Below are positions 41,516-41,802 of a stretch of 41,802 nucleotides of DNA, one piece after another (within the stretch, counting starts at the first letter, position 1; each line of letters opens with the position of its first letter). The DNA is taken from NCBI GenBank assembly GCA_031267815.1, contig JAIRYI010000065.1, forward strand, positions 1-41,802. The letters are read 5' to 3'. The DNA is from Desulfarculales bacterium. Lineage in GTDB: Bacteria; Desulfobacterota; Desulfarculia; Desulfarculales; Desulfarculaceae. Below the pieces are notes generated by a model. That model ran no database searches and was not told the DNA's origin. It was given only the letters and a program-made list of their open reading frames with translations. A program made the translations under genes and the position numbers.

Positions 41516-41531
41516 GGCCAATCCAAAGCCG
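41499..41531. repeat. Perfect hairpin inside the Rpn element leader
   Basis: CGGCTTTGGATT (41499-41510) and AATCCAAAGCCG (41520-41531) form a 12-bp stem with a 9-base loop. No U-tract follows. It overlaps the subterminal repeat and may be a recognition structure or an insulator against upstream transcription. Confidence 0.65.
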
Positions 41532-41710
41532 CGCGATGCTATGACGGAGAAAAGGCGATATCTCTGGTGTAACTAAAGCCTATTAAGTGGTAAAATTAAC
41601 GAGAATGTTTCGAATGATTGGGAGAGGTTAAATCCTTAAGAGTTTTGAGAAGATATATCATTCTTCAAGCAACACTATCTGATAGCTTGCCTTGCCCCAG
41701 GGGCCGGTTT

Positions 41711-41744
41711 GGGTTATCCTTTAACAGGAGGGGAATGATAACCC
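41711..41744 (+). promoter_or_regulatory. Hairpin enclosing the ribosome binding site of the Rpn gene
   Basis: GGGTTATC (41711-41718) and GATAACCC (41737-41744) form an 8-bp inverted repeat. Its 18-base loop contains the Shine-Dalgarno AGGAGGGG, and the stem ends at the base before the ATG. This layout could control translation of the nuclease. Confidence 0.45.
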
Positions 41745-41802
41745 ATGGATAAAAAACCGCTGTCGCCCAAAAATGATTTTGTCTTCCACAAAATTTTCAG
41801 CG
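41745..41802 (+). CDS. Rpn family PD-(D/E)XK nuclease, N-terminal start, cut by the window edge
   Basis: Only 19 codons are visible: MDKKPLSPKNDFVFHKIFS. The D/N-x-x-F-K/H-x-I-F pattern opens most Rpn/transposase_31 proteins (typically NDFVFKKIFG). The ATG has AGGAGGGG 11 bases upstream. The gene stands about 300 bases after the flavoprotein gene, behind the candidate terminal repeat. It cannot be compared with the Rpn fragment at the window start, because the two pieces cover opposite ends. Confidence 0.75.
   Translation, partial: MDKKPLSPKNDFVFHKIFS

Overview
The window looks like a piece of a moderately GC-rich chromosome from a flagellated, Gram-negative, probably anaerobic bacterium. 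A sigma-54-type promoter drives a fliK-flgD-flgE operon. There is a signal-peptide-bearing outer-membrane barrel ending in Phe, a psd-pssA phosphatidylethanolamine pathway, two GH57 enzymes with a branching enzyme, an oxygen-sensitive-looking Fe-S flavoenzyme (old yellow enzyme/enoate reductase type) and an OFA-type transporter. The mix fits the deltaproteobacterial (Desulfobacterota) sphere, possibly gut-associated. That placement is inferred from gene content only; no rRNA gene is present.

Layout. 1-640: the 3' end of an Rpn/PD-(D/E)XK nuclease gene and a decapitated formylglycine-enzyme-like gene. 625-2865: pyrB-pyrC. 2869-6272: a secreted type B carboxylesterase and a porin-like barrel, both on the minus strand, separated by a decayed interval. 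6702-15306 (minus): a DHH phosphoesterase, then a glycogen/alpha-glucan cluster (glgB, a PflX-type radical SAM protein, a GH57 glucanotransferase, a GH57-DUF3536 protein). 15450-19964 (plus): an orphan SagB-type protein, an OFA transporter, two Hsp20 chaperones and a Fur/PerR regulator. 20056-24952 (minus): fliK-flgD-flgE. 24953-25677: a gene-poor stretch with a phage-like fossil and tRNA-Asn. 25716-32138 (minus): an eight-gene run from a class V aminotransferase and serA through cyclophilin, nth, an ACT protein and a UPF0210 protein to a split spermidine-synthase-like pair. 32290-33954 (minus): pyrE followed by three poorly known genes. 34248-35265 (plus): two overlapping TPR lipoprotein-like/secreted genes. 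35438-36421 (minus): a DUF1573 protein. 36951-38675 (plus): a DUF465 gene, psd and pssA. 38738-41440 (plus): an enoate-reductase-like enzyme and an iron-sulfur-flavoprotein-like protein. 41745-end: the start of a second Rpn gene.

Most genes are ordinary housekeeping modules: pyrimidine synthesis split over two loci, serine synthesis, phospholipid head groups, glycogen, the flagellar hook and DNA repair. The most unusual signal is at the edges. The Rpn gene entering the window ends inside the 16-mer TAACCCGGATATTGCA. The exact inverse, TGCAATATCCGGGTTA, lies upstream of the Rpn gene leaving the window. This suggests that Rpn nuclease genes here travel as small elements with defined terminal inverted repeats. 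A related ~50-bp subterminal repeat recurs at 18292-18341, and a partial terminus occurs at 4793-4805.
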